64,000 nt of DNA from Drechslerella dactyloides. Lineage: Eukaryota; Ascomycota; Orbiliomycetes; Orbiliales; Orbiliaceae. The stretch spans positions 1,240,001 through 1,304,000 of the forward strand of contig JAGTWJ010000019.1 of assembly GCA_020064725.1 (NCBI GenBank), written 5' to 3'. The number at the start of each line of letters is the position of its first letter. Position 1 is the first letter of the stretch. The notes under the pieces are model-generated. The model saw nothing but the letters and a program-made list of their open reading frames with translations. It did no database searches and was not told the origin of the DNA. This document shows positions 10,296-23,365 of this stretch, piece after piece. Made by a program: the position numbers and the translations under genes.

Positions 10296-11269
10296 CAGTA
10301 GTCTCCATCTTCCTTCTTGTCCCGTCATGTTGGACAATACACTGTGCTTTATATCTCTTTCCTAGTGTTTGCGATTGTCTTTTTTGGGATAAAATGATAC
10401 GATACATGATACCTATACAATAAGAGCTTGGGATCCTAGTTGAATTGGAACGACAGTTACATGCATGCATGCATGCCTATCACATATATCCGTAGATCAA
10501 ACGTGCCTATAGCGCCTGGCTTCGAGGCTAAAACGTGCCGTAGATGGGGTGTTTTAAAGCCTCGTGCGTGCAATTCAAATCGCAGGTGAATGACTCAGGA
10601 GTAATCCGGCAGTAATGTACGGGGTGTGTATTCCACCGAATGATAACTCCATACGCAAAGAGATCCTAATAATACAAAAGAACAAGACAAAGAAGAAAGA
10701 TGTAATAAAAATGAGGTAGAAGAAAAAAAAAGGGAACACTCAGAATCGAAGAAAGGAAATACAAAATGTAAGAAAAAGGGCAAAGCAATATATAGCCCGC
10801 CCCGCCGATGAAGTGTAAATAAGAAAGAAAGATGGGGAAAGGGAAGAACCGAAGAGATAAAATATACAAAAACCCGGATACGACACCCCAATCCGGCACC
10901 CCCCCACACCCACACCCGTTGCATCCGGCCGCCGCCACCAATACGCCGCTCAGCCCTATAGCACGGCACGGACGGTACGGTAGGCAGCCACATGTACTAT
11001 GTACCAATGTATTACAAGCACTACCACACCTAGTACACTCTTACCACGCCACGCGACAGCCCCTCCCGCTCAACAAAAACAGAACTCGCTCGCTACTAAT
11101 ATTACATGATGATGAATGGATGGATTGATGGATGGAATGATATTGGTATTGATATAGTATACTATCGTCGTGCACTGCGCATTGCCGCAAAACAGTCGTA
11201 TATCGATCGGCGAGAGAAGCGTGCGTGTGTGTATGCCTGTTTGCACGTGTATCCGCTGTGTGTCACGTT
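10296..11269. other. Convergent intergenic stretch
   Basis: Lies between the 3' ends of the glutaredoxin and reductase genes. It contains an ATGCATGCATGC tract (about 10461-10476), an A-rich/purine tract at about 10670-10860 and a GGATGGATT microsatellite near 11115. No gene seen. Confidence 0.5.
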
Positions 11270-13444
11270 TTACCAAGAGAAGGCCTCCTCGATAAAGTCA
11301 ATATTGACGTAATCCACGAGGCCGCGCACCGCGTCTCGGACGTCGTCGCTCATCGAGCCGGGTCCGCACACTGTTCGCACATCAGTCAGCTACAAACGTC
11401 CGTATCTAGGGAGGGATGGATTGCTAGTACTCACCGGAGACGGCCATGGTGCCGACGCGCTCCTCGAGCTCGCCCTGCAGGAGCTGCTCGATGTTCGGCT
11501 TGCCCGGGAACATCTGTACCGTCGACGAGGGACTCATCTATCATTTCACCGTTAGCACAATTCCACAAACATGCGCCCATTTTTTTTCTTCTCGGGTATT
11601 ATGGGGGAACTCACAATCTCTCTCGACTGCTTAGGTTTGGTGACAAACAGCGTAACCTTGAGCACCTCGCGCCGCTTCTCCATCGCCAGAATCGACGTCA
11701 TCTGGCGCTTAACCCACTGCAGATGCTCCGGGTTCTGCAGCACCCACACAAGCACCACCTTGCGCGTCGCAATCGTCCCGTCAATGTACCCTTGCACCAG
11801 CTCCAGCACGTTCGGCAGCTGGTGCGTGATGCCCACGCCGCCCGCGAACAGGACGACGGTGCCGTATGACGAGAGCGACTGGTAGGTGCCGTAGGGCCCC
11901 TCAACGAGCGCGCGGACGGTAACGCTACCCTCCGCTGCCTCTGCTGCCTTGCGGAAAATCTTGTCGGTAGCGCCGGTACGCCGCCGGACGATCAGCTCGA
12001 CGGTTGTCTTTTGCGGGCCGTAAACGTCCTGGCGGTTGCGGGGCAGCTCCTCCTTCGTGTCCGGGTTCCAGACCAGCGGCGCCGTCTCGTCCGCCCAAGC
12101 GACCGAGAACGGGTGGCTCTGCAAACCGGTGATGGTTGGGAGGTAGAGATAGACGTGCTGGCCGGGCCGGAAGCGGAAGGGGCGGGGCATGTCGAGGGTG
12201 ACCCGGGCGGCCTCGGTCGAGAGCGCGGTGATGGTGGCCTTGGTCACCGATCGGCCCACGTTGCGGTAGATGATGCTGACGAACCGGGCGACGCGCTCGG
12301 CGACCCAGATGCCGATGGCGACCTGCAGGTAGCGCAGCCACTTGTTATCGATCAGGTCGAGATGGAAGTACAGCGTGACCACGGCCACAATGGCGCCGAT
12401 AATGTGGAGGGTCAGGAAGGACTCGTAGAACGCATGGCGGATGATGGACGGCGACTGGACGAAGAGGAAAACCATCGCGAGAGTCGAGATGGTCCCGGTC
12501 AGGATCATCTCGGATTTTTGCAGTGACACCATAAAGCTGCTCCAGTTCTTGTTGAGGATGTGGCTGATGGTGTGCGTCAGCGCTTCCAAGACCACGATCC
12601 GGCCGAGCCATCGGTGGATGAGATTGTAGGTGTCGAACGAGATTCGGAGCATCGGGATCAATGGGTTGTTCCGGCCCGCGAGAAGGAAGAGCGGTACCAT
12701 GTTGGTGACAGCGAGGACACCCGATCGGTTACGGAGCTCGGAGAGGATAACCCCCTTGGAGCGACTCCAGTGAACGCTGCCGACGGTGAGACCCACGTTC
12801 AGCGCGAGCAAGATGATGAGGAAGAGGGCCTGGAATCTCGTCGGAACGATACCAGCACCACCGGCGGATCCAATCTTGAAGTGCTCATTGTGTCGGACAC
12901 CGAAGAGAGGGGCCAGCAGGAAGTTTTTCTTCATCTTGGAGAAGAAGGGAGTCGCGGGCCTCGCCCAGTACGCTTGGACCTTGTCATTGATGGATGTGAT
13001 ATGTCGAAGATGGGACTGAAACAAAACCACGACACGATAGATGATGACAATGAAGGCGATGAAACTCATGCTGAGGAAAAGCCAGTGACTATCGAACGCA
13101 TTAGCATAACGTCACGCAATTCTGACGGCTACATCGACACAATCCTACCTGAACGTCGTGCTCTCGGCCTCCATGGCGGTTTCCTCGTCAGGAGAGAGGA
13201 AGCTCTTGCGTCCACCGCCACCACCCGATGACGCTCCAGCCGCAGCGGCCGTCGACCCGGCCTGCGCACCGGAGGACACAGCAGATGAGATTGAACTCAA
13301 AACCTGAGATACCGACGGCAGAACTGCAGACGTGGTGTCGAATGTGGCACCGGTGACACTGGCCGCGGGGGCAACCTGCAGACCGCTCGCATCGGCAACA
13401 TTGCTGGCAGCAACCGTGCCAGAAAAACGGACAGGCGTCGACAT
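11270..13444 (-). CDS. Ferric/cupric reductase, FRE family
   Basis: Four exons: 13149-13444, 11615-13088, 11435-11537 and 11270-11370, coding 657 residues. Introns of 60, 77 and 64 bp all preserve frame. After a Ser/Ala-rich N-terminus come several membrane helices. Two His pairs are spaced by 13 residues (His257/His271 and His327/His341), the bis-heme ligand pattern of Fre/Nox proteins. The FAD-binding FRPGQHVYL...SHPFS motif (about 404-427) follows, then NADPH-binding VEGPYG, LFAGGVGITH and a C-terminal CGPGSM, ending FIEEAFSW. It transfers electrons from NADPH across the plasma membrane to Fe(III) or Cu(II). I see no clear signal peptide. The substrate (iron or copper) cannot be told from sequence, but a copper-uptake locus begins about 7.4 kb downstream on this map. 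Confidence 0.92.
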
Positions 13445-16400
13445 CCTGGAGCCGTCGCCGTAATTAAGTCCTAGGTTGAAATTGTACTTGTTGATCTGAC
13501 AGGGTCGGGTTTTCCTATGTGTTCCCAGGGAATATTATCAAAGCGATTGGTCTCGAGAGGCGTTCGAAAACAAGAAAAAGTCGCCTCCCCAAAGGAGTCC
13601 TCCCCAACGTTCGTTTACTCCTGGAATGTCTTTGAAACGTCTGTGAGAAATCGAGTCGATCGACGTGTGAGAGAAGGAATGGCGAAGGTCAGGCGTCTAG
13701 CGCTAGGTGTCGAAGCATACGATGCCACTCGAAATGGTCGGGTCAACGATTGCGGTCGATAAGACAGAATTGTCGAGAGGTCCGGTCCAGTGACTGTCGA
13801 CTGAGAGAAGGAACGAGCAAGCACGCACGCACAAGTCGCACGGGCAGCGGGGGAGCGAGTGTGAGGCAACAATGAGGCAGCGAGTGAATGTCGGGCTCCA
13901 GCGTCGGGTATGCCGGAAGGAACGAGGCGCGACAGAAGAGGGATGGGATGGGATGCAGCGGATTCGTGACAATGTGGGATATTCGTAACCGGGAGGGCGA
14001 GCGAAAGAATGAAGCTCCCTTCTGTGGGCAAGGCTGGCAGGCAGGTTGTTTGGGAATAATCCAGAAATCCGGTTCTAGAACTGCAGAATCGACTAGCCGC
14101 TGGTGCGTCGTCGGAAGGAACAGAATGCTGAGCGATGAAGGCTCTCTTTTACTACTTGGGTACTTTTAAAAATAACTTGGAGGCAGTGGACCAGCTTTCC
14201 GCAAGGGAAAGGAAGAAGCACAGCAGGGCTATAAGTAATGAGCGACTTGCAAAATGAACGGATCGTATAAAACGGGAAAGGACGAGCACCCGCACGACGA
14301 AGAAAGAAGGAGAAGAAGAAAAGAAAGCGGCGAGCTGGAGAAGCAGCTGGGCACACTTGAAGGGAAGGGGACGTTGGAAGGGGAGGAGAATCGTAGGATT
14401 GCAGTTCGTGGGAGAGAGGCGAGGGAGGCGATCAAATAAAAGGGAGGCCAAGAAAGGCCGCCTGCGGTCGTCCTTCGTGTTGGAGCAACGTTGGCCGCCT
14501 GCGCCGGCTGCCCGATTCAGAACCACGTCTCGCAGTCCACCAATCCACACATCCACATCCACATTCACACATCCACAGCGCCCTCCAGGGCGAGCCATTG
14601 CATCTATCGCGGTCACGGTATGTACGCCGTCGACGCTCGTCCGGATATCTCCCCTCTGTCTCTCGGCCCCGACTGACGCTCTCTGCAGCACGGCGGTGGC
14701 ACCCTCGCAATGCCTCCCTCCGGACAGCTGTGTGTTCTCCGTCCGCTGCGGGACCTGCTTCCCTCCTCGCCCTTCAGCCTGGCCAGGGCTGATCGTCATG
14801 CATCGGGAAGTTCCCCTCCTCTTCGGGACCCGCTAGCAGCGAACGCCCCTGGCCCGGCCCTTACTCCTCTGGTTCCTGTGTCGCTGGGACAAGCTCGTTC
14901 GGCGCGGTGTGGTTGGTCGGCTGCACACGCGGTGAAACGGGGCTAGTCAGGGTAGCTGCAGCAGCAGACGCTTTTGGCTCACCGTTTGTTCGTGTTCCTG
15001 CGCTTTGCTGTCTGCCCTCGGCCCTGCCATTAACATTCGATCGAGACGGCAAGTCGAGGGTCACCGCAAGAATGCATACGACCGACTGCTGGAATTCGAT
15101 CCAGGACGTCCCCCATCTATCGCTCGCAGTCTCTCACACACGTTCGTTTGAACTGGAACAAAAAGCCAACATCAAGAGCTGCAGGGGTCCCGTTTAAGCT
15201 TTTCGATCGACGGCACTGTGATTGGAATTCGGTTCTGCAGGGCTTGGCCTGCGTCTACGTACGCTTTTTTCCCACACAACCCCATGCAAGCCTAGGGGCT
15301 AGCGAATCGGCTTTAAGGAAAGCAACGTTCGAGGATGCCTCGACTTAGAAACCCGCTATCGTGATCTCGTGGGTTCTCCAGACGCCGGACCGTCGCTGGA
15401 GTCAGATGCGGGGAACTATAGCATTCCTGAGTGGGTACCTGTCCCGATACCCATACAATCTTGACACCTGCAGCCCTTTCGTAGATGGAATGCGCGACTA
15501 CGTTCTAGGCCTGGCAGCGAGCGGCACAGCTCGGCCCAGCTTACTAGTACAACATTTGAGCTGGCGGAAACACCCAGCTCATTGAACCAGCATATCACGC
15601 AAGATGGCTCTTTAACCACTCTTTACTAACTGCATAGCTGTTGCTAGTGTAAATGAACACTAGCCAGTTCATGCAACCTTACATACACATGTCCAGACGT
15701 CCCACCAACGGTTCCCTTATTACTTATATAACGCCAACAGTTGGTTATATTACCTCTTACCAGAACAGCCATTATAATGTATTTCACTCGCTGCGCAAAG
15801 CAAGTTCCCCGAGCAATCTATCAACCTGGCCAGAGATACATGCACAAAAACGGCTCATCACGTAATTTCAAGCTCACTCGCAGAATGCAAGCTAGCCCGC
15901 ATTGACAGGCATCCCGAAGATCTCTCTCTCGCTGGAATGGAATTCTGCTGTTCGCGGCCCGCCAGATATGTCCAGGCGGCGGTTTGCGTTGTCTTGGAGT
16001 TGGCGGCTGTCGGACGGCCAATAACCTGCCAGGGCCGAGGTTTCAACATGCCCGCGTTAAAATAGCATCGTGAGGAACCAATGATCTCGATATGCGGTCA
16101 TTGCTATCCTGTCCGAACGGCCCAAGTAAGTCGAATCGAAACGGTTTCGAGTCCCGACTCTTTGAAGTCAACATGCATACCGCGATCGATTCGATCAATA
16201 ATCTTGGTCGCCGGACCACGGAACCACGCCCAGAGTCCATGGTGCCTGGCCATGTTATGATATCACCACCAACTAGCTCGAGTTTCGGGGACAGGCAACC
16301 GCCGCCGCTTTCCCGTGACAGATTCAAACACAGCGACGGCGGATGGCTGAATTTTTCAGTTAAGCTAGCTATACATAGCTTTGCCATGCATGCACTGGCA

Positions 16401-19400
16401 CTGGACTGTGCTCTCCGGGCAGACGCGGCGCCCCGGGGACATGGAGCACTCGATCGCTTCCATTAATTACAGCTGCACCGGTGCTGGTCGCGCATTGGCC
16501 ATCTAAGACCAAGGTCTGATATCATACATCTTGGATCTTCGTGTTCGTCGCTCGGCTGTGGCGAGTACATTGCACATTACGGCAGTACCGGTACGCACGA
16601 TAATACAGCCACACGGTGGATACTAAGTATAAGCATGAGGACGCCCGAGACGGAACGAGAAGCTCGATCGATCCTTGTTTTTAATATTCCATGGGATACG
16701 AAGGACATTTTAAAAGTAGAATTACAAGCCCCTACCGCGAAGGTAACCGACGCCGTAACAGGACAGTGAGATATTCCATACCAGCGTTGCCCTGTATAAT
16801 ACGAGCCGGGTCTGCCCTTCGAGAATTCTCGCGGTTCAAGGATCCCCGGGCGCACCGCACCGGTGTGTCTAGATCCAGCATGCACGGATGCCGGTCTCGG
16901 CAGCAAGGCGAGGATAGCGTGTGTGAGATCAATGCAGCCTACTGATGCGCGGTATGCACTACCGTATACGTCTATGCGCAGTCATGCTGCTGGTCCGCTC
17001 GAGCTCTGGACATATCACAATCACGCTAGATATTCATTTGATAAACCAGTATACTAGCTTTGCATCCAGCCATTCAGCTAGCTACAGGTGCCCAGCAGCT
17101 AGCGTACGATCCGCATGCCAATAACAAAGGCATGACGAGGACAATGGCTGGGCGACGCTGCGACAATTGCAAGCGCTGGATCTCGAAGGAACGCGGAATC
17201 AAAGGGATTCATTCGGGATGTCAAAACACTCACAAGCTGCGGACGTCGGACCGGCCGCTGCACGTATACTCAAACGTCCTAAGGCCTTGGCACACTGGGC
17301 GAAATCTTAATCGATACTCGCACTCGTGAATATTGGTTCCCGAATTCGACTAATTCTAAACTCCGGACGCGGGCTGTAGAAGGCTATATAGGAATATGAA
17401 TATTCGATGTAGAAGCCTGTTGATGCCTGCAAGCGTGGCTTCGGTCCCGGCATCTCATATCTGATACATATTTGACGGCAGCTAGCTACGGCACCGCCAT
17501 TACGCATGCCGTGCTGCGCAGCGCAACGTTGCGCGGTGGATGTCGCGATCAGGAATGTGGTCGCTAGCTGCGCCGCGCCGAGGGACATCTCGAAGCACGC
17601 GATTATGGTCCAACGCTGAGGCCTTGTTACACCATGATCACGACAGGCATCGAATTAAGAAGCAGGATCTGGATAACTGATGTCCATCCAGTATCCGATA
17701 ATATCTACATTCTCCGTATATACGTAGATGTATCTCGGTTCATTGTTCTAGATTCTCGAACAATGAGTCTCTCTATGTGAATAACTATGGAACCGGTCAG
17801 TCCCCTCAATCCCCTACATAGGCGCCTGAAAATCTTGAGGTTCCAGCGAGTCGCCCAGTGTTGGGAAAAAAAAGAATTTTCTCATGGGCACCCCTTTCTT
17901 AGAGAGAGCAAGCTAGCTCTCTGCAGCTGCCGAGATGTCACAATATACGTGCAACCTCGGCGCCTGCCGCCGGCACAAACAGGAAAGAGCACCCGAGCGC
18001 AACGGTATTGCTCAAGATTGCCTCGGCCAATACGACCGTGATTCTGCACAATACACATTAAACCTCAAAGCTGTATTAAATTCACGAAACCCGGTCCCGC
18101 GCCGAATTTACAAAGTAAGGTCGCCAATTACTGGGCCCTGGGACACTATCGTACGCGACCCGGACTTATCGTTCAACACGCACGACACCAGCGTGAGCGT
18201 GACACTAGAGCAGGACGATCTGAAGACATCCTCCTACATACATGCTACATTCCCCAAGGCACCAGCACAGTCCGTCTGCAGATCAACACGAGGAGGCTCC
18301 GCAAGATAACGCAGGATATTCGTAAATTTACGTATACGCAGGTGCACAAAAGTAGATCGATACAAGCAGATATCAACTGCAACATCTGGCGAGACACGTC
18401 AACTCAATTACACCCACCCGCTGAGATCTGAGGGACGGCCGGCTCCGCATGCATGCACGCATGCATCTTCGGTAAGATATGCACGGGGCGACGGTCTGAT
18501 TGGCCGGTGTTACAGAGTTTACTCATTCTGAAACGAACGGGAGCACGAATTATCTCTCATTCGAAAAGGGATTGTCCGTTGTTATATTGTACAAAGGACG
18601 CTTAACTCGAGCTCGGCACTTTATACTCGTTATATTTGACACGAATACCATGCCGGGAATCTTGGCTTGGAAGGACAGCGCGCTCGCTCGGGATGAGGGT
18701 CGGGTTTTCTTTCCTTCGACGGGTGCGACGAGGCTATAGCGCTACATTTGGGAATTCTGTACCTGCATTACTCCGGCCACGGTTTGAGGATAGATCAGCG
18801 GAATCAATATTACTGATTCATGACATCATGAAGACGAGTGTCAGTCTTCTGATTTATTATTCACACCGAGCTTGTCAATAAAGTTGGGACGTCGCGTAGG
18901 TGGCGTGTCAGAAAGTGTAGATATTCAAGCAAGCACGTCGGCATTAAGCATGATCTGAAACGCAAGACCAGTGGAACCACGTATCTGACTCCACGAAGCC
19001 CATACCTTATGCTCGTCACTGTCGAGCCGCTGCAGAGGATTCTTACGGACGTAACCTCGAATCACGCACGTCTACCAATCAGCATAGAATACACCAATGT
19101 TGTTGATATTCCCAAGATCTGATATACGAGCAGGTGACGACGACGACAGACATCCCCAAACTCGACTGATACGCAGACCAGACCCATCGACAGTTGCCGC
19201 GAAGCTAGTCATGACACCGACGAATCGAATTGACACGGAATCTTAAGCCTAGGACTTCCCGTCACGCGATAAGGTTCTCCTTGGCGCCGACTCGGATCTG
19301 TTGCGCGCAACGTTTGAGAGTTCGGTTGATTGCGTGTCGTCAGATGGCTACAAAAATACTCGGCTTTTCTTGCCTTTGCAGACCATTTTCAAGAAAGCCG

Positions 19401-20841
19401 TACCGAATAGTGATTAACTTTCTGATGCTTTATTATATCGTGATCGTATTAATAAAAAGTACCCAGTACTTCGTAGATAACAGATTACGTACGTGGAATT
19501 CGAACAGCTCCGCTTGTTCAAGCTCAAGTGAAGTATACGAAGTTCAGTGGCACAACGCAGCAGGCCGTGGCGGCGCAAGGGTCTAAATTTCAACGTCGGA
19601 AATTGATGAGCAGCCACGCCAACTTTGTCCCCACGGAATACGTGCCTCCGCAAAATGACAGGAGGCACTGGAAATTGGGAGCGAAGCGAATACGGAGGGA
19701 CAATGTACCTGATGCGCCAGAAGTAGAGGGTGCGGTACTTTAATTCTCGGGCAGCCGGTTCGGTCACCGGGCCACGGGGCAGTGATTTGAAGGATTGTTG
19801 TTGCACTGTAGGAATATATAACGGATCCGGCACTATGTTACTATCTACTTTTGTCCATGGCGTGTCCTTCCGTGCAAAAGTTGGTAATAAATGACTACCG
19901 GTTCTGGAGTGATTGGGTTACGTTGAAGAAGTCCTTCTGGTTACGACGAAGGACAAATGTCGCCAAAACGTCTAGTGCGAAGATGAGGACAAGAATGCCC
20001 ACAATATGCCCAAAATTAGCAAAATCCTGAAAAGGTGCATAAGGCTTGCAGCGTATGTACGAACACATAGATACTTAATTACATACTCGAATATCAGACC
20101 ACTGCGTCTTACGAATTATGAAATTCGCGACTGCGCCAAGGCTCGGTCCCTCGTTGAATTCGAGTAATCAGAATGTCGGCATGCACGACCGCAGCAACCG
20201 AGATTGTAACAGCTGTACAGACGAGCGCCACGGCTTAAATTGGCTGCAAGATAAAATTGAATTCAGTAAATTTCGATAATTCCAGCACCAAAAACGGCAA
20301 TTTTCTTCATTTTATCGCAATATAAATAGATCCGTGCTAATTTTTCAATAGTACGGATACGATATAAGAATGTGAGACTTCGTTCGGTTCGTGCCGCAAC
20401 GCAAATTCGCACGCTTGTTGACGTTGTGTGGGGACTCGCTTGTGCGACGCCGCATTTTAAGGTTAGAGTTGCGGCACGAGCCTCGGCCTCGATCGCGGGC
20501 CTCCTCACGAGAATTATTAGGTATGTAGACGGAGAACAAGTAAGACCCAGTCGCCCAAGCGGGCTTAATTACATAGTTAGTCATGATTTATTTGATCCAA
20601 GTGTGTATACTCAGCCAATCAGCGTAGATTGACGTCAAGTTTATATCGTACATTCGTCCGTCCACGCTCTCACGCGCACGATGGCCGGCCAATAAAACAG
20701 AGAAGGAAGCAATTGAGGATCCGTTATCATGATGAGAACATTATTCAATCGTGACGGTCATATTATATTATTCATTAATTGATACATGCGCAACAAGAAG
20801 GGTATATACTGGTAACGTAGACTACAGAAATGACATGACAT
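13445..20841. other. 7.4 kb gene-poor stretch
   Basis: No recognisable gene. All open frames are short, overlap on both strands and lack protein-like composition. The first ~1.6 kb is probably the 5' region of the reductase gene and contains CCACAT-type simple sequence at about 14540-14575. The rest (15.0-20.8 kb) has mixed composition, with many TCGA, CTAG and GCATGC palindromes and a GCATGCATGCACGCATGC tract at about 18448-18466. I found no terminal repeats, transposase or reverse transcriptase motifs. Confidence 0.5.
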
Positions 20842-21628
20842 CTACAAAAGTCCAGACGCAACAAGCATTGCCATCAGCACGGTGAACGCGGCGGTCATGG
20901 GCACCGAGTACTCGTGGACAGCCGAAGAGGGCTTGTCGCCGCCTGCGGTCGTATTCGCGAGGGTGGCCTGGTCCTGGACCACAATTGTCGCTCCTGTTGT
21001 CGTATTGACGCATTCACCTTGACCGGCGGTGAGGACTTCGGCGTTAGAGCGGAAGACAATGTCGGCGCACTGAATGGTCGATACGCATATTAGTATTGAG
21101 TAGACTTATATTTAGTGATCTCGTTGGTGTGTACACGTACGTTGTAGAGAGCAGCGCCAGACCTCCCGCCTGTGACAACCTGGATCGATGCGTTTTGTCC
21201 GTCGGTGGGCATCAAGTTCGATGGCAGGTTCAGCTTGGGCAGGCAGAGTGTGCCGTTGCTGGTGACGTTGAGAATGTTCGGGGTGAGGGAGTAGTTGAAG
21301 GTGGTGACTGCGGAGCCGAGACCTATGTTGATGTAGACGTAGGTCCATGGGTGGTGGAGGGCGAGGACGATAGAGCCGCCGTCGAGTGGCCATTCAGTCC
21401 GATTGAATGTTCCATTCGGGCCGATACCAGCGCCTGACGTGTCATACCATGTCAGCTGTGCTGTAGCGATATATAAGTCAAACGGATGTATGTATACATA
21501 CAAGGAGCGAGAGCCTGGTTCCAGGGGTCTTCGAAAGAATCATTGCGCCAGGAAGGATAGTCGAGTCCGAAGTGCGCCTGGACGGTGTGCGTGAGGGCAG
21601 CGACGGCGAAGAGGGCCTGGGCGAGCAT
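20842..21628 (-). CDS. BIM1-like (X325) secreted copper-binding protein 1
   Basis: Three exons: 21502-21628, 21141-21433 and 20842-21069, coding 215 residues. A signal peptide (MLAQALFAVAALTHTVQA) is followed directly by HFGLDYPSWR. The mature protein therefore starts with His, as required for the histidine-brace-like copper site of LPMO-like X325/BIM1 proteins. Further family features are RTEWPLDGGSI, LALHHPW and YNCADIVF, where the Asp of CAD is, from family knowledge, a likely third copper ligand. There are many N-glycosylation sequons (for example NDS, NGT, NRT, NYS). The hydrophobic C-terminus (about the last 18 residues) suggests a GPI anchor. The ATG at 21628 is the only in-frame ATG before the signal sequence. 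In Cryptococcus, BIM1 helps Ctr-dependent copper uptake; a similar role is inferred here. It is divergent from a second family member. Confidence 0.88.
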
Positions 21629-22621
21629 TATTGATGATGATGCAAGTATGCGAAGGGTCAAAAATACTTGAACTAAAACGACAATTGATCAATTGACTTT
21701 TGCGAACGATGCAACAAGACGGCGGCGGACGGGCTGGACGGTCTCGAGGGGCAGTATCGCTGACGGCTGCCACCTTTTATACAGGCATTTCTGCGAATCG
21801 ACCACCTGCAGAATAGCTGCCAGGCAGCGGTTAGACGGTAGGAGCGAACGGGACGAGCAAGTTTATCGACAGCCTAGACCGGGAAAAATGCTGGTCGGGC
21901 CAAGGCCAAGGCCAATGGGACTGAGCCCGTCCGCGAGACGGATTGAGTGCTCGCTCAGTCAATCGATATAGTTTTCTGAAGAGTTCAATACGATCCTAAG
22001 CAACAGCTGACATGATGTCCGCACGCAGTGAAAAAGCAACATCGTGATACCCACCGCCTGAGAAGTTTTCACTCGGCTGGGATGCGGTCTGATTCGCCGG
22101 GGAACGAGGAGCGCAGCGGGACGCATTCAGCATCGCGAGTCGCTGTCTCGCGTGTTGCATGTGGCAGCGCCCAAAGCGGCAAAGCGTGCGCAGGTTTGAG
22201 CACTTTCCCCAGCCGCTAGCCTTCTTGGCGGCCCACATCGCAACATCCGCAACGCAGAAAACTATCGCCAGATGCGAACGCATACGAGACCGTGGTGAGA
22301 ACTAGAACTAAAACTCGGCCGGCGAATATGCAGGACGATGGCTATTCCATGCCGAGAGACGCCCCGCTGCGTTCGGCTTAGTAAGGCGTGATATCATCTG
22401 CTCATGTGCCGTGCCGTGGTTAAAGGTGGCCTGCTGTCGAGACCTTTTCTCCCGTTCCCACGACTCGCGACCGATATTGCAACCGCCAAGCAGCAAACCG
22501 CTTCGAGTTTTTTTCCATCCCACTGCATAGTATTGACGGTCGTCCGCTACTCACTTACTACGGTACCTTTACCCATCAATTGGATCGCATCGCGTCAGCC
22601 GTATCTATACAAACCGTCACA
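21629..22621. promoter_or_regulatory. Shared divergent promoter of the two BIM1-like genes
   Basis: A 993 bp interval between head-to-head BIM1-like genes. On the minus strand a TATAAAAGG element (plus-strand complement about 21773-21781) sits about 150 bp upstream of the 21628 start and is a plausible TATA box. Loose matches to yeast copper-response consensus sites exist but are not more frequent than chance predicts. Co-regulation is inferred from the arrangement. Confidence 0.45.
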
Positions 22622-23365
22622 ATGCACGCCAAGTCGCTCCTCCTCCTCGCCTTTCCCCTCGTCGCCCATGCGCACTTCATCCTCCGCTACCCTACACCGC
22701 TCGGCCCCTCTGCCGCGAACCAGGAGACCGCTCCCTGCGGTGGCTACTCCTTTTCCGAGTCCTCGCCCGTTACAAACTTCTACGTCGATGGCGACGCGGT
22801 CGCGTACTCGTCGTCGCATCCAGACGTCCACGTGCTCTACCGTGTCGTCGAGGGGAACAAGGCCGACGGCAACGGTCTCAAGTGGGACCAGGCCTTCCCG
22901 ATCATCAACCAGTTTGGCAGCGGCGATTTCTGCGAACCGCATGTGACGGTGCCGAAAAGCTATGTTGGGAAGCAGGGCATCCTGCAAGTAATTCAGAACG
23001 CCGTCGACGGAATGCTGTATGGGGTGCGTATACGTTTGAGCTCATCCTTCTGCCGATTGATTTGCTGTTATATATCCACGACGACGTATGCTAATGGGAT
23101 TGCCTTTTGCGAATAGTGCGCCTACGTCAAGTTTGTCAGCGGCAAGCAGCCCTCGCTCCCCGACCTCTGCAAGAACGGCACAGGCGTCACCGCTGAACTT
23201 TCGTCAGACGCCTCGCTTCAAGCGCTGATGGGCGGAACCGAAACATCGGGCACATCCGCACCGTCGCCGACGAGCAGCCCTTCATCGGCCAGCTTCCACG
23301 GCTTCTCGATCGTTACTTGCATCGTCGCTGCTACAGTTGCGCTGGTGTTCAACATGGGCTTGTAA
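22622..23365 (+). CDS. BIM1-like (X325) secreted copper-binding protein 2
   Basis: Two exons: 22622-23023 and 23117-23365 (intron 93 bp, GTGCGT...TAG), coding 216 residues. Signal peptide MHAKSLLLLAFPLVAHA, then HFILRYPTPLG, so the mature protein again begins with His. Family features: APCGGYSF, VTNFYVDGDAVAYSSSHPDVH (candidate second His ligand), and GDFCEPHV. The strand that reads CADIVF in the neighbour reads CAYVKF here, so the presumed Asp ligand is replaced by Tyr. The C-terminal part is Ser/Pro-rich (PSPTSSPSS) followed by a hydrophobic tail (VTCIVAATVALVFNMGL), a GPI-anchor signal. It belongs to the branch commonly annotated as GPI-anchored BIM1-like proteins. Confidence 0.87.

Noticed and set aside
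12011..12526. Plus-strand frame of 171 residues.
   Set aside because: Antisense shadow of the FRE reductase coding exon.
14152..14799. 215-residue minus-strand frame upstream of the reductase gene.
   Set aside because: Low-complexity Phe/Ser/Arg composition over simple CCACAT and pyrimidine tracts; overlapping frames on both strands.
21754..21894. Two matches to the degenerate yeast copper-signalling element (GTATCGCTGA at 21754-21763 and AAAATGCTGG at 21885-21894) in the divergent BIM1 promoter.
   Set aside because: The consensus is so loose that about one match per kb on both strands is expected by chance; two in 1 kb is not evidence of copper control.
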